Shown: piece after piece, positions 11,726 to 22,106 of the stretch
Position numbering within the stretch: the stretch's first letter is position 1
How the letters are laid out: each line of letters starts with the position of its first letter
From: Auricularia sp. M13
Taxonomy: Eukaryota; Basidiomycota; Agaricomycetes; Auriculariales; Auriculariaceae
DNA: 64,000 bases
Assembly (NCBI GenBank): GCA_037042915.1
Contig: CM073193.1
Span: forward strand, 5,022,001-5,086,000
Direction: 5' to 3'
Program-made: the position numbers and the translations under genes
The notes under the pieces: generated by a model
Seen by the model: only the letters and a program-made list of their open reading frames with translations
Database searches by the model: none
What the model was told of the DNA's origin: nothing

Positions 11726-12721
11726 GCGAAACATCGGACGATCTTTAAGCAGGGATGAAAAATCGAGCTCGCCCTGAATTCGAACTTATCCAGTAAGAAA
11801 TCTGTATGCTCTCTACACGCGCATAGCCTGACCTGCACATACTGTGGGCAGCCTATCGCGACTGTGCACATCCGCCACGCTGCTCGCGAAACAGCGAAAG
11901 AACGCTATCAATATAATACCGGGGCCAATGTGACTGCAAGATGAGAGAAAGTCGTCAGCTGCCGTGGGCCCATAGCAAACGAATTACGCACATAAAGAGG
12001 CTCGATTTCTCTCAAAGCCGCAGAGCGCGAACTCCGTATGTTTTATTTGACCTCGTTGTCTATACTGTGTTGGCGAGCGCCATGGAGTGGCGGCTGGCCG
12101 GTGCGATGAACTAGAGCTAACGAAGGAGCAAGCCCATGGGACGCATTTGGGACATATTTCAAGCAAGAGTAAGGCCGTTCGGGACCCAAGGTGGTCAGAT
12201 TCAATGAAAAACGGAGCACAGTGACGACGGCAGGGCAGAGTCCGGTCGGAGCTTGAAGCGCGTCATCCGACTCCATCCGAGTTGGATTCAACCCAAACTG
12301 CAATCCACACCCGCATTCGATGGTCGCCGTTTGACGACATTTGCCTTCGCACTTTGCGGGCGTTATTGATCTGATTTGCGCGTTTTTACTGCTGCTACAA
12401 TCGGACTCCACCACTTCCTCTCGCGGTGTCGGGTTTCCTGCGCCTTAAAGCCAGCCAAAGCGCGCACCGACCATCATGAAATGCTCTATTCTCTTATTTA
12501 CTAGATATGGTATAAAATCTCGATTTCGATCTTCAACTAACCGCTTCCGCGTTGCTCTGCACCCAGAGCCTTGAAGCTTCAAATCGTGCAGGTCTCGACG
12601 TCGTGACAGTTCCAAGCGGTTACCTCCGCAAGGCATTGCTCATTGCTCTTCTGTATGCATTAGCATTACAGCTACGCGCGTATGACCGTCGTCCGAGCAG
12701 TGAGCACACTCCTGTGGCTTC
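11726..12721. other. Intergenic about 1 kb, no gene seen
   Basis: No recognisable coding exon, RNA gene or repeat. I looked for further EXO84-like blocks beyond the decayed copy and found none that are convincing. Confidence 0.4.
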
Positions 12722-14484
12722 ATGACCTCCTCGACAGACAGGTTTAATGAGTTGGTCTCGAGCAGGCTTCAAAATGAAAGCCAGTATACGGCCTTCTGTA
12801 ATTATGACTTGGAACAACTCGTAGCAATTGCGGGACATGGGCCAATATATATGTGCCGTAGGAGCCTAGAGGTGCGGACATCGGACTTCCGCGGCTATCT
12901 TCTCTCCGACCATGATCCCAGACGAGCTTCTTTGCGGCGTTGTAGGACACGCGTCCGGCTATGCTATCATCATCCCCAGCGAGCGCTATACAGGCCCACA
13001 TGAAGACGTCTCGACACTGGACGACATCATCGCCTTGCTCAACGAGGTGCACCATAGCTGCCCGTGTGGGCGAAATCTCGGTAGCTCGGGCTGGCGCGCC
13101 AACCTTCCTTTTGGACATGAGCCTGCTGCTGCACTGGCTATGTACGAACCGCAGGAGGATCAGCTCCTTGACGGCCGTCAACGTGTAGAGGCCTTGTTCT
13201 CAGACACGGATCTGCCGCCGGAAACGATACATCTTATGGTGGCTACGGACCCACCGCTCGGTATGTCTTCAGAACCTACAATAATGACTGCTCACACATG
13301 ACTAGATACACCCCTTGCGATCGAACGAGGCCTAATAAAATATCACGGCGCCGTCTGCCGCGTGACAGGCAGTCGTCAGGTTTGTTTTGAGTTCATTCAA
13401 GTCACGCATTCTCCATGGTTAACACCTCGGTAGATACGACTTCCGGACACAACAGACTTCTCGACAATAGCCACGACCCCGGGATGCTACTACCTCGACA
13501 AGTCCGAATGGTTCCTCCAGCGATATCGTGGCAGTCAGCGATGCAAGATCCCTATCATTAGACGCGGGCCGGGATTCGGCAAGAGTACCTTCCTCTCTAC
13601 CATATCAGCATACTTCGACGACTTCTGCGATCCCGCTTTATTTCCGGTGTATCGTGCCGAGGCCATCAGGTTCATCCATACCACCCATCTCGACCCCTTG
13701 GTCGTGCTCTCTCTGGATTTCAGCCGGCTGAAGTTTGACGAGAGCATGACTGACGAGGATATGCGCGAGGAGTGCAGAAATTTCATGATGGCGGCCGCCG
13801 CGGCGTTTTGTCAGCATTATGCGGGCTTCTTCGAGACACCTCCACCGATGATAGCACACGAGGGAATCAAACAGCCATACGAGATCGTCAGCGTAGGCCT
13901 TAACCATCTCTGAGCCATTTTCTCAAAAGCTGAGATCCCCGCTTCGCATGTAGAAGTTCGCGAAAGCGATCGGTTGCCACATCTTCCTGGCCATCGATAA
14001 TTACACCGCGCCATTTCTCAACGTCGAACCTGCGCTCTTTGCAAGAATAGAGAAAGCTATCTATTGGCACGTCCTCGCGCACATTCTGGTAGACGTTGAG
14101 ATGGGCCACGTATTTCGCGGCTGTATCACGGGCCTGCCCATCAACGGCGACGAGGCTGAGCCCCCGTTTGCCAACTCACCCGTCTTCGAACAATTTACGG
14201 AGGACCTCAGTGACTTCCCCGAGTACGGAAACGCCATAGGCTTCACGGGCGAGGACGTCCGTGACCTCCTCCGTTCATTCGTGTACCTCCGTCCGGACGA
14301 CGTTTTGCAGGAGCGCATTGCCGCGCGGTGGGCTAAGGATCGCGTATATCCTGCCCACAGTGTGATTGCTGCTCTAGGCGACGTCCAGGAGGTCGGAGGG
14401 AGACTTGTCTCCCCCGGCGCGGACGAGGACGAATGTGCCGAGGCGCTCCAGCTCGCAGGATCCGAATCTCGTCGGCTGGACTGA
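12722..14484 (+). CDS. AAA-ATPase-like protein (PF09820-type)
   Basis: The core is a P-loop NTPase of the AAA-ATPase-like/DUF1703-related kind common in basidiomycetes. After N-terminal sequence (STLDDIIALLNEVHHSCP, AMYEPQEDQLLDGRQRVEAL) two introns lead to GCYYLDKSEWFLQRYRG, then the Walker A segment RRGPGFGKSTFLSTISAYFD near 13560-13620 and VLSLDFSRLKFDESMTDED. An intron around 13890-13950 leads to KFAKAIGCHIFLAIDNYTAP; this AIDNY sits where family members have a Walker B-like VDEYD, so one acidic residue is replaced by Asn. The C-terminal part contains FRGCITGLPI and YGNAIGFTGEDVRDLLRSF. An upstream frame from ATG 12722 fits the family N-terminus but needs a one-base slip near 12905; otherwise translation starts at ATG 12912. 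Role unknown. The stop at 14484 may not be the true end. Confidence 0.7.
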
Positions 14485-14849
14485 AGGAGGGCACACCACG
14501 AGCATCTCGTCTCATATAAGAATGTGCATTAGAGATATTCCTCTGCACCGACCTTCGGGCAGCCACAAAGAGGAACAGCAGTGATACAGTAGCGACTCCG
14601 CGGAAGTCCGCGGAGTGACGAAAGCAACAAATCTTTCTCCCGCTAGGCGCCAGCGTAGCCAGATGAACGAATACAGTATAATCGTGCCAGGTGTTCACGA
14701 GCGTTGTCGATTGCCAGTGGTTGTTGACCGGATGCAGCTGAGTATGTGACTCCGTCGACTCTGACTCGGTCATGCCAATCGAACCTAAGTCGACCGGGCT
14801 GCTTGAAGCTTTCTTCCACTCGCTTCACCCGAGTCCCTGAACGGATATA
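14485..14849. other. Intergenic between AAA-like gene and kinase relic
   Basis: No coding exon recognised. It contains the 9-bp inverted repeat at 14595-14616. If the downstream kinase tail once had an upstream body, that body is absent here. Confidence 0.4.
14595..14616. repeat. Perfect 9-bp inverted repeat, 4-nt loop
   Basis: ACTCCGCGG and CCGCGGAGT flank the loop AAGT, forming a strong GC-rich hairpin. It stands in non-coding sequence between the AAA-like gene and the kinase relic. Function is unknown; it could be a fortuitous palindrome. Confidence 0.6.
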
Positions 14850-14978
14850 CTGAGGGCGATTTTGGAGTGGGACCCGGACGATAGGATCACGGCTGAGCAG
14901 CTGGCTGAGGGCGAGTGGATGCGGCGCTGGGGCTTGCCGGCTCTCGAGAGGATGGAGACGCTGTCAATGTACGCGTGA
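14850..14978 (+). pseudogene. Orphan protein-kinase C-lobe tail
   Basis: The 42-codon frame LRAILEWDPDDRITAEQLAE, then GEWMRRWGLPALERMETLSM and YA before a stop, reads as the end of a Ser/Thr kinase domain: subdomain XI with the invariant Arg in D-P-x-x-R-x-T-A-x-x-L and a following E-W-M. No VAIK, HRD or DFG exons lie upstream, where the AAA-like gene ends about 370 bp away. It is therefore a truncated relic, or the last exon of a gene whose body is missing. It does not match the tail of the pseudokinase gene at 6784, which is on the other strand. Confidence 0.6.
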
Positions 14979-15312
14979 CGTTTGGAGTTTTCGACCATCC
15001 GAGTTCAGCGATTACGCCACGCTCGTGAAACGGTATAGGTACAGTAGTAATTGTCGTCGTAGCTGTAGCCGTAGTCGCCGTAGTTTATGGTTCAGCGCGG
15101 AATCTCAGGTTTCGCGCGATTAATTGTCCGGCAACTGGCGTTCGCCTCGAATCGCGCAAGTCGCGCAATCTTGACCGCCCCCATTCGCCTGGCGGGATGT
15201 CCAAGCTCACCGCTGTCATATGTCCATCTGACATGTACAGAGAAGAGGAAAAGGAAGAAGTGAATCCGAACCGGCCGGGACCGATTCAGACTTGTCCGCT
15301 TACCCCGCCACC
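14979..15312. other. EXO84 upstream region
   Basis: Non-coding. It holds a short degenerate GTAGTC/GTAGCC/GTCGTC triplet tract near 15045-15082 and GTCGCGCAA/TCGCGCAAG-like repeats near 15110-15170. It probably contains the EXO84 promoter. No TATA box is evident. Confidence 0.4.
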
Positions 15313-18300
15313 ATGCAGTCGCTCCGGACGCGCAAAGCCAGCGAAGGCGCTAACACGCTGCGCAAGCCGTCTACGCGCCAGAAGCTATCCAAGTCCGGCG
15401 CCGCGGGCCGCGAGATCTCTGCGCCCGTGAATAACGCGCCCGGCGTCGGGCTGCGCGAGCGCGATGCGCGCAAGTCGCGCCTCGACGACAAGATCAAGAA
15501 ACGCATGTCCATGCGCTATGCGGACGGCCCGCGCATGCCTGCAGAGCCCATGCCTGACATGCCCGCGCTGCCTGCTGGCCTCGGCCTCGGTGGCAGCAGC
15601 GGCACCATTCGACGCGACCGCGAGCGCGATGCGGAGAAGAGCGAGGAGCTGGATATGCAGGCTATGGCTGCTGAATCATTCGACCCAGATGCTTGTGAGT
15701 ACATGATTTGAGTTTTCCGTGCTCGCAGCCTTTCGCAACGCCTCGCAACGCCGACTCGCACCGGCTTTTACAACGCATTTCTCCTCGCACGGCTGCCACT
15801 CGACCGCTCCTTCATAGAATTACGCACATCCCGGCCATTTCATCTGCTCTTTCGCTATGAAGCCGTTGCGATAAACGTTGCGCAGCTTGTCACAGTGCCG
15901 GCCCGCAAACGGCACTCGCGACACCGTCGTCGCAACACCTCTTTGCAGGACAGCGTCACAACACTTCTTCGCAGCGTCTGTGTTACGACCTCACTGTTAT
16001 GCCCCTCGATAGGGGTTGTGACAGTGCCCGTAACGACTGGCGACGCGACGTCGCAGCGAAACATGCAGCGAAAGTCGCAACCGGCCTCAATGCTCTCTCT
16101 TGACACGACAATATTTCCATCATTCTCTACACCACGCATCCACAATCCGTGCATTCTTCCATCTCTTTCCGCACCGTATAACCACGCATTTCATGGCTCT
16201 GCGTGGAATGGTGCGAAGGCTATCACAGCCCTTGCTTGCAACGGCACTCCGCAGAAGGCCTGCTTCCGCCCGCTCGCGCTGCCATGCTACTTGGCTGTCG
16301 AGCGCTCATTGCATCGTACACGCATTGTTTGACGGCTAGGCATACATTGCGTCGTGCCGGCTGACCGTGCGCCGCGAGAGCGCCGCCGAGGGAGTGCTGG
16401 AGCGCAGACGCGCACGTTGTGTCTTCCGGGGGCGAGCGCTGTCGATTTCGTGCGCAGCTCAACGGCTGCGGAGGCGCGGAAGAGTGCTGTGCTCGCCAGG
16501 TCGAGCGCTGTGCATGCGAGGTCGAACGCTGCGCCGCCGGCGTCGACTCGCAACGCGATGTTGCAACGAAACCTGCAGCGAAAGCCTCAAGTGGTCTCAA
16601 TGACTCTGATTATCATCATTCTCCACACCATTCGTTCATTCTTGCACCGTTTCAGCAACATATAACCACGCAGCGCGTGGCTTTGCGAGCACAGCCCTTG
16701 TCTGCAACGGCACAACGGTCTCCTCGCGACACAGTAGCGTTGCGAGCTGTGATACCCCCTAATATCTCCATCTCTCTCCGCACTACTCGCCAACATTATG
16801 CATTCTTGCCCTGCCTGTTTCTTTCGACGATGTGCGCGGCGTTGCGAGTTTTGTTGCGAGGGCTATCACAGAGCGTTATCGTCTGCGCGCTGCGAACACT
16901 GCGTTTTCGCAGAGAGCCTGCTTCCGCCCGCTCGTGCTGGCGTGTTGCTTGGTTGTCAAGCGCGCGCTGCATCACCGTTCGTCGAGCCCGTGTTGTCCTT
17001 GACGGCTAGGCATGCCTTGCCTCTTGCAGGCTGGCAGTGCGCCGCGAGGCCTGCGGCGGCGCGGTTGAGCACTGGAGCGCGGACGCGCGCGTTGCGTCTC
17101 TCGGGCAGGAGCGCTGTACTAGCGAGAACGAAACCTCCCGATTCCGTGCGCAGTCTCGGCGAGGCTCGAGGGCTGCGGAGGAGTGGGCGAGCGCTGTGCC
17201 GGCGGAGTCGAGCGCTTCGTCGCCGGCGTCGACTGCCGCGATCGCGGCGTTGCAGCGCTGTCCCGGCGGGTTGAGCGCAGTGCCGACAGGGTCCAGCGCT
17301 GCCACGGCGTGGTCCTTGCTTGCAACGGAGCTCGCAACGTTGTCGTCGGAAAACCCGCATTGTTGTGAGGCGTCGCGAGCTCACTTTCATACCCTTGGAC
17401 TATGTCTTCGCACAGCGCGCGTGACTGACTCCCAATCTCCAGATCTGAAGGGCAAGCTGGGCAATTCTACCGAAGCCGAACTTCGCTCGCTGCAGTCCAC
17501 GCTGCTGGCCAACAAGGCTTCCACAGCAGCCGATCTCCAGCGCAATGTCTTCAAGAAGTGGGCTCCATTCCGTATTCACATGCCCGCGATGCTAACGCAG
17601 CAAACAGCTACGCCGAGTTCATGGTCATTTCGAAGGAAATATCGACGCTGGAGAACGACATGCTCGACCTCAAGGAATGTCTGTCCGAATGGAAGACGAT
17701 GCCCGAGCTGCTCAAGATGGAGGAGACGACGGTGTCGACGCCAGGCGGCAGCGCGGACCGCCGACGCACTTTCCGTTCGTCCGTGGCCGACCTGAAGACG
17801 CTCTATGCGTCGCAGATCCAGACGCTGCACGGCTTCATCGAGGGCTCCGCCAAGTTCGTGCCCATAACACCTGGGCGGCACATCAAGATCGAGGAGGACA
17901 ACATGGTCGCGCTCAACAGCGCCACGTACAAGGTGCGCCGCGTCCCGCACTATTGCCTGGAAACGGCTGCGCTGACAGCGCGTGGAGTCGGAATACCCGG
18001 TCCACCTCGTCCTGCTGAACGACGCGCTGCTCGTCGCGCGCAGACGCAAACCGCGCGGCGGGTCGAAGAACGACCGCGGGCGGCTCGTCGCGGAGAAGTG
18101 TTGGTCGCTGAGCGAGATCGTCGTTGTGGACGTCAAGGACACCGCCGGTGCGTTCGCGTGTGCTGATGCTGCTGCTTTTCCGTCGCTCACTCCTTCCTGC
18201 TGCTAGACTTGACGAATTTGATCAAGATACGGCACGGCAAGGAGGTCTTTGTGTACCGCGTGGGCAAGGCGTCGCAGAAGAAGGTGCTGCTGCTGCAGTT

Positions 18301-20086
18301 CCGCCAGGTCGCGGAGGAACTTGCGGCCAAGAAGCGGCGCGAGCGCGAGGGCGAGAATGAGCGCCGCAAGAGCGTCTGGACGGGCCAAGGCGCACCCAAG
18401 GCGGCTGCTATGGGCTCGGAACCGATGCCGGCGCTGCCGTCTTGGCTGGCGTCCATGGCGCCGCCCGCGCTGTCTGACGCGGGCGACTCGAAGACTAAGT
18501 CGGAGGAAGACGCCAGGTGGATTGATGCGTTCTGCGACAAGCTGACGGTGGCCATCGCCCTGCGCGAATGGGACGAGGCTGTGAAGCTCGTGGAAGAGGG
18601 TAACGTTGGGATTCATTGCGCCAAGTCTTCTGCTGACGCTCGATTGCAGGCGAGAAGAAGTCCGCCACCGTACCCCTGCTGGCACCGAAACTGTCGCAGC
18701 TCACCAAGTCGCTCGTGAGCGCGCTCCTGCACACCCTGTCGAGCTCGACAAACCGCAAGTCGCACATCGTTCATCTGGCGGCGCTCCTGGCGCGGCTCAA
18801 ATCGACTTCGGCGGCTGTGGCGACCTTCCTGTCTGCGCGCGCAGAGCTCGCGCGCAAACGCGTGCGCAGCATCGCCATGGAGGGCGATATCGTCAACTAC
18901 GTGTCCGATCTGTGCGTTGTGGTGTTCTGCGGCATCAAGCACACGGCGGATTGGTTCTTGGCGGCGTGGAAGGAGCATGAAGTCGCTTCGTGTGCGTATT
19001 CAATCTGAGACGATATGCGGGGAAGTCTTTTACTAAATCTTTTTCATTCACAGACTTTGTACAGTGGGCGAGAGAGCAGATTGAGGCGTTCGCCATCTTG
19101 TTCCGCAAGCAGGTCTACGGGACGGACATGACGCGCAAAGTGATGATCGATGCTCTTACTCTCGTGCGGCAGCAGAACAAGAAGGTGGGTCCCCGCATGC
19201 ACTCAGTATGCAGTTTCTTATATTTCCGGCCAATCTTCTGCAGTTCCTACAGGATAATGGGCTGGACTTTTCGTTCCTCCTCGAGGACCTCTTGACGCCC
19301 CCGCAGTCCCCCGACGCCCATCTCGCGCATTCTCGCGCGAATTCGCTGGGCGGGACGAAGGCGTATACGCTCCCTGCGCCCGCTGCGATGATGCAGGCGG
19401 ATAAGCCGCGGGCGTCTCCGTTCAACAAGACGACAACGCCTGTGCCGGCGCCGCGCGACAGCAGTCCGCCGCCGCCCGCGCCCATCGCCTCGCCGCAAAC
19501 ACAGAACGTCCCGTCGTTATCCACCTCCACACGCCCGACGAACTTGAACCTGCTCCCGACGAACGCCGCGATGCCGGGTGTGGTTGCGACGCAGGGCCCG
19601 GGGCCGCTGAGCCCGACGTTCTCGAGCCTGGGGCCGCCGCCGACAAGACCTATGACGCCGTCGCGCTCGCCGCTCCCGCCGCGGTCGCCCCTGCCCCCAC
19701 CCCAGATGCAGCCGCCGCGCTCTCCGCAGCCGCCGCAGCCGCAGACGCCGAGAAGTCCCGCGCCGGGACAGGTGCGCTCGCAGTCGCGCTCGCGCGCGGG
19801 GAGCGAGAGCGAGGGCGAGGGCGTGGGTGGGTACGGCAGGCGCGTGCCGCGGCCGCGCGATGCGGATATGCCGCCCGTGTCTGGACGGCGCACGCCCATG
19901 TCTTCGACGTATTCGGCGGATAACGGTATGCCGCCCGTGTCTGGGCGCAGGACGCCCATGTCTGGTGCGCAGCGCATGGGCATGGGCGCGAGCATTGTGC
20001 GCCCGCCGAGCAGTAATAGCAATGCGGGCCCGGCGAGTGGGATGATGAGGGGTCCGAGTGTTGCTCGGCGCGAGGGAATGATTTAG
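15313..20086 (+). CDS. exo84: Exocyst complex component Exo84
   Basis: Exo84 is a subunit of the octameric exocyst that tethers secretory vesicles to the plasma membrane at growth sites. Eight exons join with correct phase to 899 residues: 15313-15694, 17443-17557, 17608-17932, 17979-18147, 18207-18599, 18650-18991, 19054-19184, 19244-20086. The ATG at 15313 sits in a strong GCCACCATG context. After a basic N-terminus, FDPDAYLKGKLGNSTEAELR begins the Vps51/Exo84 N-terminal helical region (about residues 124-210, including NYAEFMVISKEISTLENDML). A PH domain follows (about 250-375, with HLVLLNDALLVARRR), then the helical Exo84 C-terminal domain (about 430-640). The tail is Pro/Ser-rich and ends with a tandem MPPVSGRRTPMS repeat. 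Intron 1 is 1748 bp, far longer than the other introns (about 45-65 bp). A decayed copy of the tail lies at 10990-11725. Confidence 0.95.
16043..16250 (+). repeat. EXO84-intron repeat A, copy 1
   Basis: Contains GCGACGTCGCAGCGAAACAT, a CATCATTCTCTACACCA block, ATAACCACGC, a GCGTGG-type end and GCAACGGCAC. The same blocks recur in the same order in copy 2 about 500 bp downstream. Confidence 0.65.
16249..16560 (+). repeat. EXO84-intron repeat B, copy 1
   Basis: Begins near GCAGAAGGCCTGCTTCCGCC and ends at GCCGGCGTCGACTCGCAACG. It shares TTGACGGCTAGGCAT, GTGCGCCGCGAG and GGAGCGC-GACGCGC blocks with copy 2. The offset is about 658 bp at the left end and 686 bp at the right end, so the copies differ by indels as well as substitutions. 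Confidence 0.65.
16545..16720 (+). repeat. EXO84-intron repeat A, copy 2
   Basis: Contains GCAACGAAACCTGCAGCGAA, ATCATCATTCTCCACACCAT, ATAACCACGC and CTGCAACGGCAC in the same order as copy 1. A weaker third version of the middle block may lie at about 16755-16860. Confidence 0.6.
16907..17260 (+). repeat. EXO84-intron repeat B, copy 2
   Basis: Begins CGCAGAGAGCCTGCTTCCGC and ends CGCCGGCGTCGACTGCCGCG. It is collinear with copy 1 but slightly longer. The intron therefore grew by at least one duplication of an A-B unit. Confidence 0.65.
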
Positions 20087-20315
20087 ACACGCGATGGACA
20101 ATGGAGATTGTGTACGCTACAGAGTGTGTTGTTACAATTTGCTTTGCTTGAGTTGCCCGCGCGATTCACATTCATGATTACACTGTACAGGGTACGACTT
20201 GGTGTGGTGAGTCTGAGTCAGCAAGTGCGGTCCCCTATCTGCTTTTGGACGTTGACGAGCTTCGAGCGACATCGGGCCGAATGAACCCTGTTCGCGCTCT
20301 CTGCATCGTACAGCG

Positions 20316-22044
20316 ATGTCGCTGCCGTCGTGGCCGCCAGCGATCACCGAAGAGCAGCGCAAGGCGCTCATTGTAGAAGCAACCAACTACGCAATCGCGA
20401 AAGGCCTTCTCTTTGCCGGCGCCGACCAGGACCCGCCGCTTGCCTCAGCTCACCATGCGCCGTTTGCGCTGTTCCCCAGCCCGTTCCCGCGACGATTATT
20501 CGAACTGGCGAAGGAGCTCCAGAGCGCTTACAACGTGCTGTATGCCCGAGTGGCCACAGATCACGAATTCCTCGAGGAGGTCCTCGGCGACGATGGGGTC
20601 AGTCGCGCGGACCCGTTTGTGAAGCGCTTGTGGACGATGTACAAGGAGTGCAGGCAGGAAGGCATTGCACAGGTGTGCATTTCTTATTCCTTATGACGAC
20701 TGCGTTCTGACGGTCTGTTGTAGCCCGTTCACATGGGCATCGTGCGGTCGGATTACTTGCTTCACAGATCGGAGGGAGCGCCGTTGTCCATGCGCCAGGT
20801 CGAGTTCAACGCGATTGGATGCGCATTTGGCCCTCACTCGCAGATTGTCGGTACATTACACAAGTCAGCATCCACTTGGACGGTTGAAAAGTCTTTCTAT
20901 GCTCACATGCTGTCAGGTTCCTCGCAGATCTCACGGGTTATGTCGGGGCATCTCCACTTCTGGACACCAATAACTTCCCTTCAAACTACACCATCCCTGC
21001 CATGGCGGCTGGGATTGCAGATGGACATTCTTCTTATGGTGTCGCAGGGTGCGTCTTCTCGAAACTGCCTCTAGAGACATGCTGAATGACCTGTTGCTAG
21101 TGCATGGGTGCTGTTCATTGTATCGGAAAAGGAGAACAACATCTTTGACCAAAGATGGCTTGAATATGCCCTGGTGCAAGAGTGAGTGGCTGCCTGTCAC
21201 ATTTTACACGTGCTAAACGCGCAACAGTCACGGCATCCGGGTCGTTCGCAAGACATACGACGAGCTCCTGACGGACGCCTCGTTATCCCCGGAGCGCAGC
21301 CTGCTCGTGAAGACGGCGCTCTCCCCAAAGCCCGTCGAGATATCGGTGGTCTACTTCCGCGCTGGTTGGTCGCCAGCGTCGTTCCCGAAGGAAGAACACT
21401 TCGTCGCGCGCCACACGCTCGAGCGCAGCCGCGCCATCAAGTGCCCGACGCTCCCGCTGCAATTGTCGGGCTCAAAGAAGATCCAGCAGGTCCTCGCGGC
21501 GCCGGGAGTGCTCGAGCGCTTCCTCTCCTCGCCGCAGTACGGTGCGCCCCTCCCACCGGCGACGATCGCCGCCGTGCGCGAGACGTTCGCGGGCATGTGG
21601 GGTCTCGACGCGCTGGTCGACGAGCGCGGGCTGGACGCCGTCAAGGCCGCGGGCGCAGCGAAGGAGCTCGTGCTCAAGCCGCAGCGCGAGGGCGGCGGGA
21701 ACAACGTCTACGGCGCCGACATCCCGCGCTTCCTCGACGCGCTGCCGCCGGCGGAGCGCCAGGCGTGGATAGCCATGGAGACCATTGTGGGCCCGCGCGG
21801 GCTACGCAACTGGCTTGTCCGTGCTGGCGTGGGCGGCACCGAGCGCATCGTGCAGGAGGAGATCGTCAGCGAGCTCGGCATTTTCGGGACGATGCTGTTC
21901 AAGGAGCAGCAGGGCAAGCCGGTCGAGGTGCTTACGGATAAGGAGGCGGGCTACTTGCTCCGGACGAAGGAAATTGTAAATAACGAGGGGGGCGTCGGCG
22001 TGGGCTTTTCCGTTCTGGACTCGATTGTGCTCGTAGATGGATGA
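20316..22044 (+). CDS. gsh2: Glutathione synthetase (EC 6.3.2.3)
   Basis: It catalyses the ATP-dependent joining of gamma-glutamylcysteine and glycine, the second step of glutathione synthesis in the cytosol. Five exons (20316-20672, 20724-20863, 20917-21048, 21101-21181, 21228-22044) join in phase to 508 residues, a normal length for the eukaryotic enzyme. Diagnostic segments in order are MGIVRSDYLLHR (substrate binding), LSMRQVEFNAIGCAFG, GYVGASPLLDTNNFP, LFIVSEKENNIFDQRWLEY, IKCPTLPLQLSGSKKIQQVL and the glycine-rich ATP loop VLKPQREGGGNNVYG. The C-terminus, VVNNEGG-like (IVNNEGGVGVGFSVLDSIVL), also fits. The frame is clean, with no missing key residue. The 3' end converges on the aminotransferase gene, with 62 bp between the stops. 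Confidence 0.95.
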
Positions 22045-22106
22045 AACCAAGCTGTTGTACATGGAGCAAAATTTGTCGAGAGAGGTAGATAGAGCAAACA
22101 AGTAAA

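Larger units (their letters stand above)
15695..17442 (+). other. EXO84 intron 1, 1748 bp, repeat-filled
   Basis: The intron opens GTGAGT after codon 127 plus one base and closes CTCCAG before TCTGAAGGGC. Splicing restores DPDA-YLKGK in frame. The interior is made of diverged direct repeats annotated separately. Although open frames over 100 codons exist, they shift between repeat copies and have no domain, so I treat the whole as non-coding. Confidence 0.8.

Noticed and set aside
16419-17795. Long open frames in EXO84 intron 1
   Set aside because: They shift frame between the repeat copies, are Arg/Ala/Ser-rich and lack motifs. Splicing out the whole interval restores the Exo84 protein.
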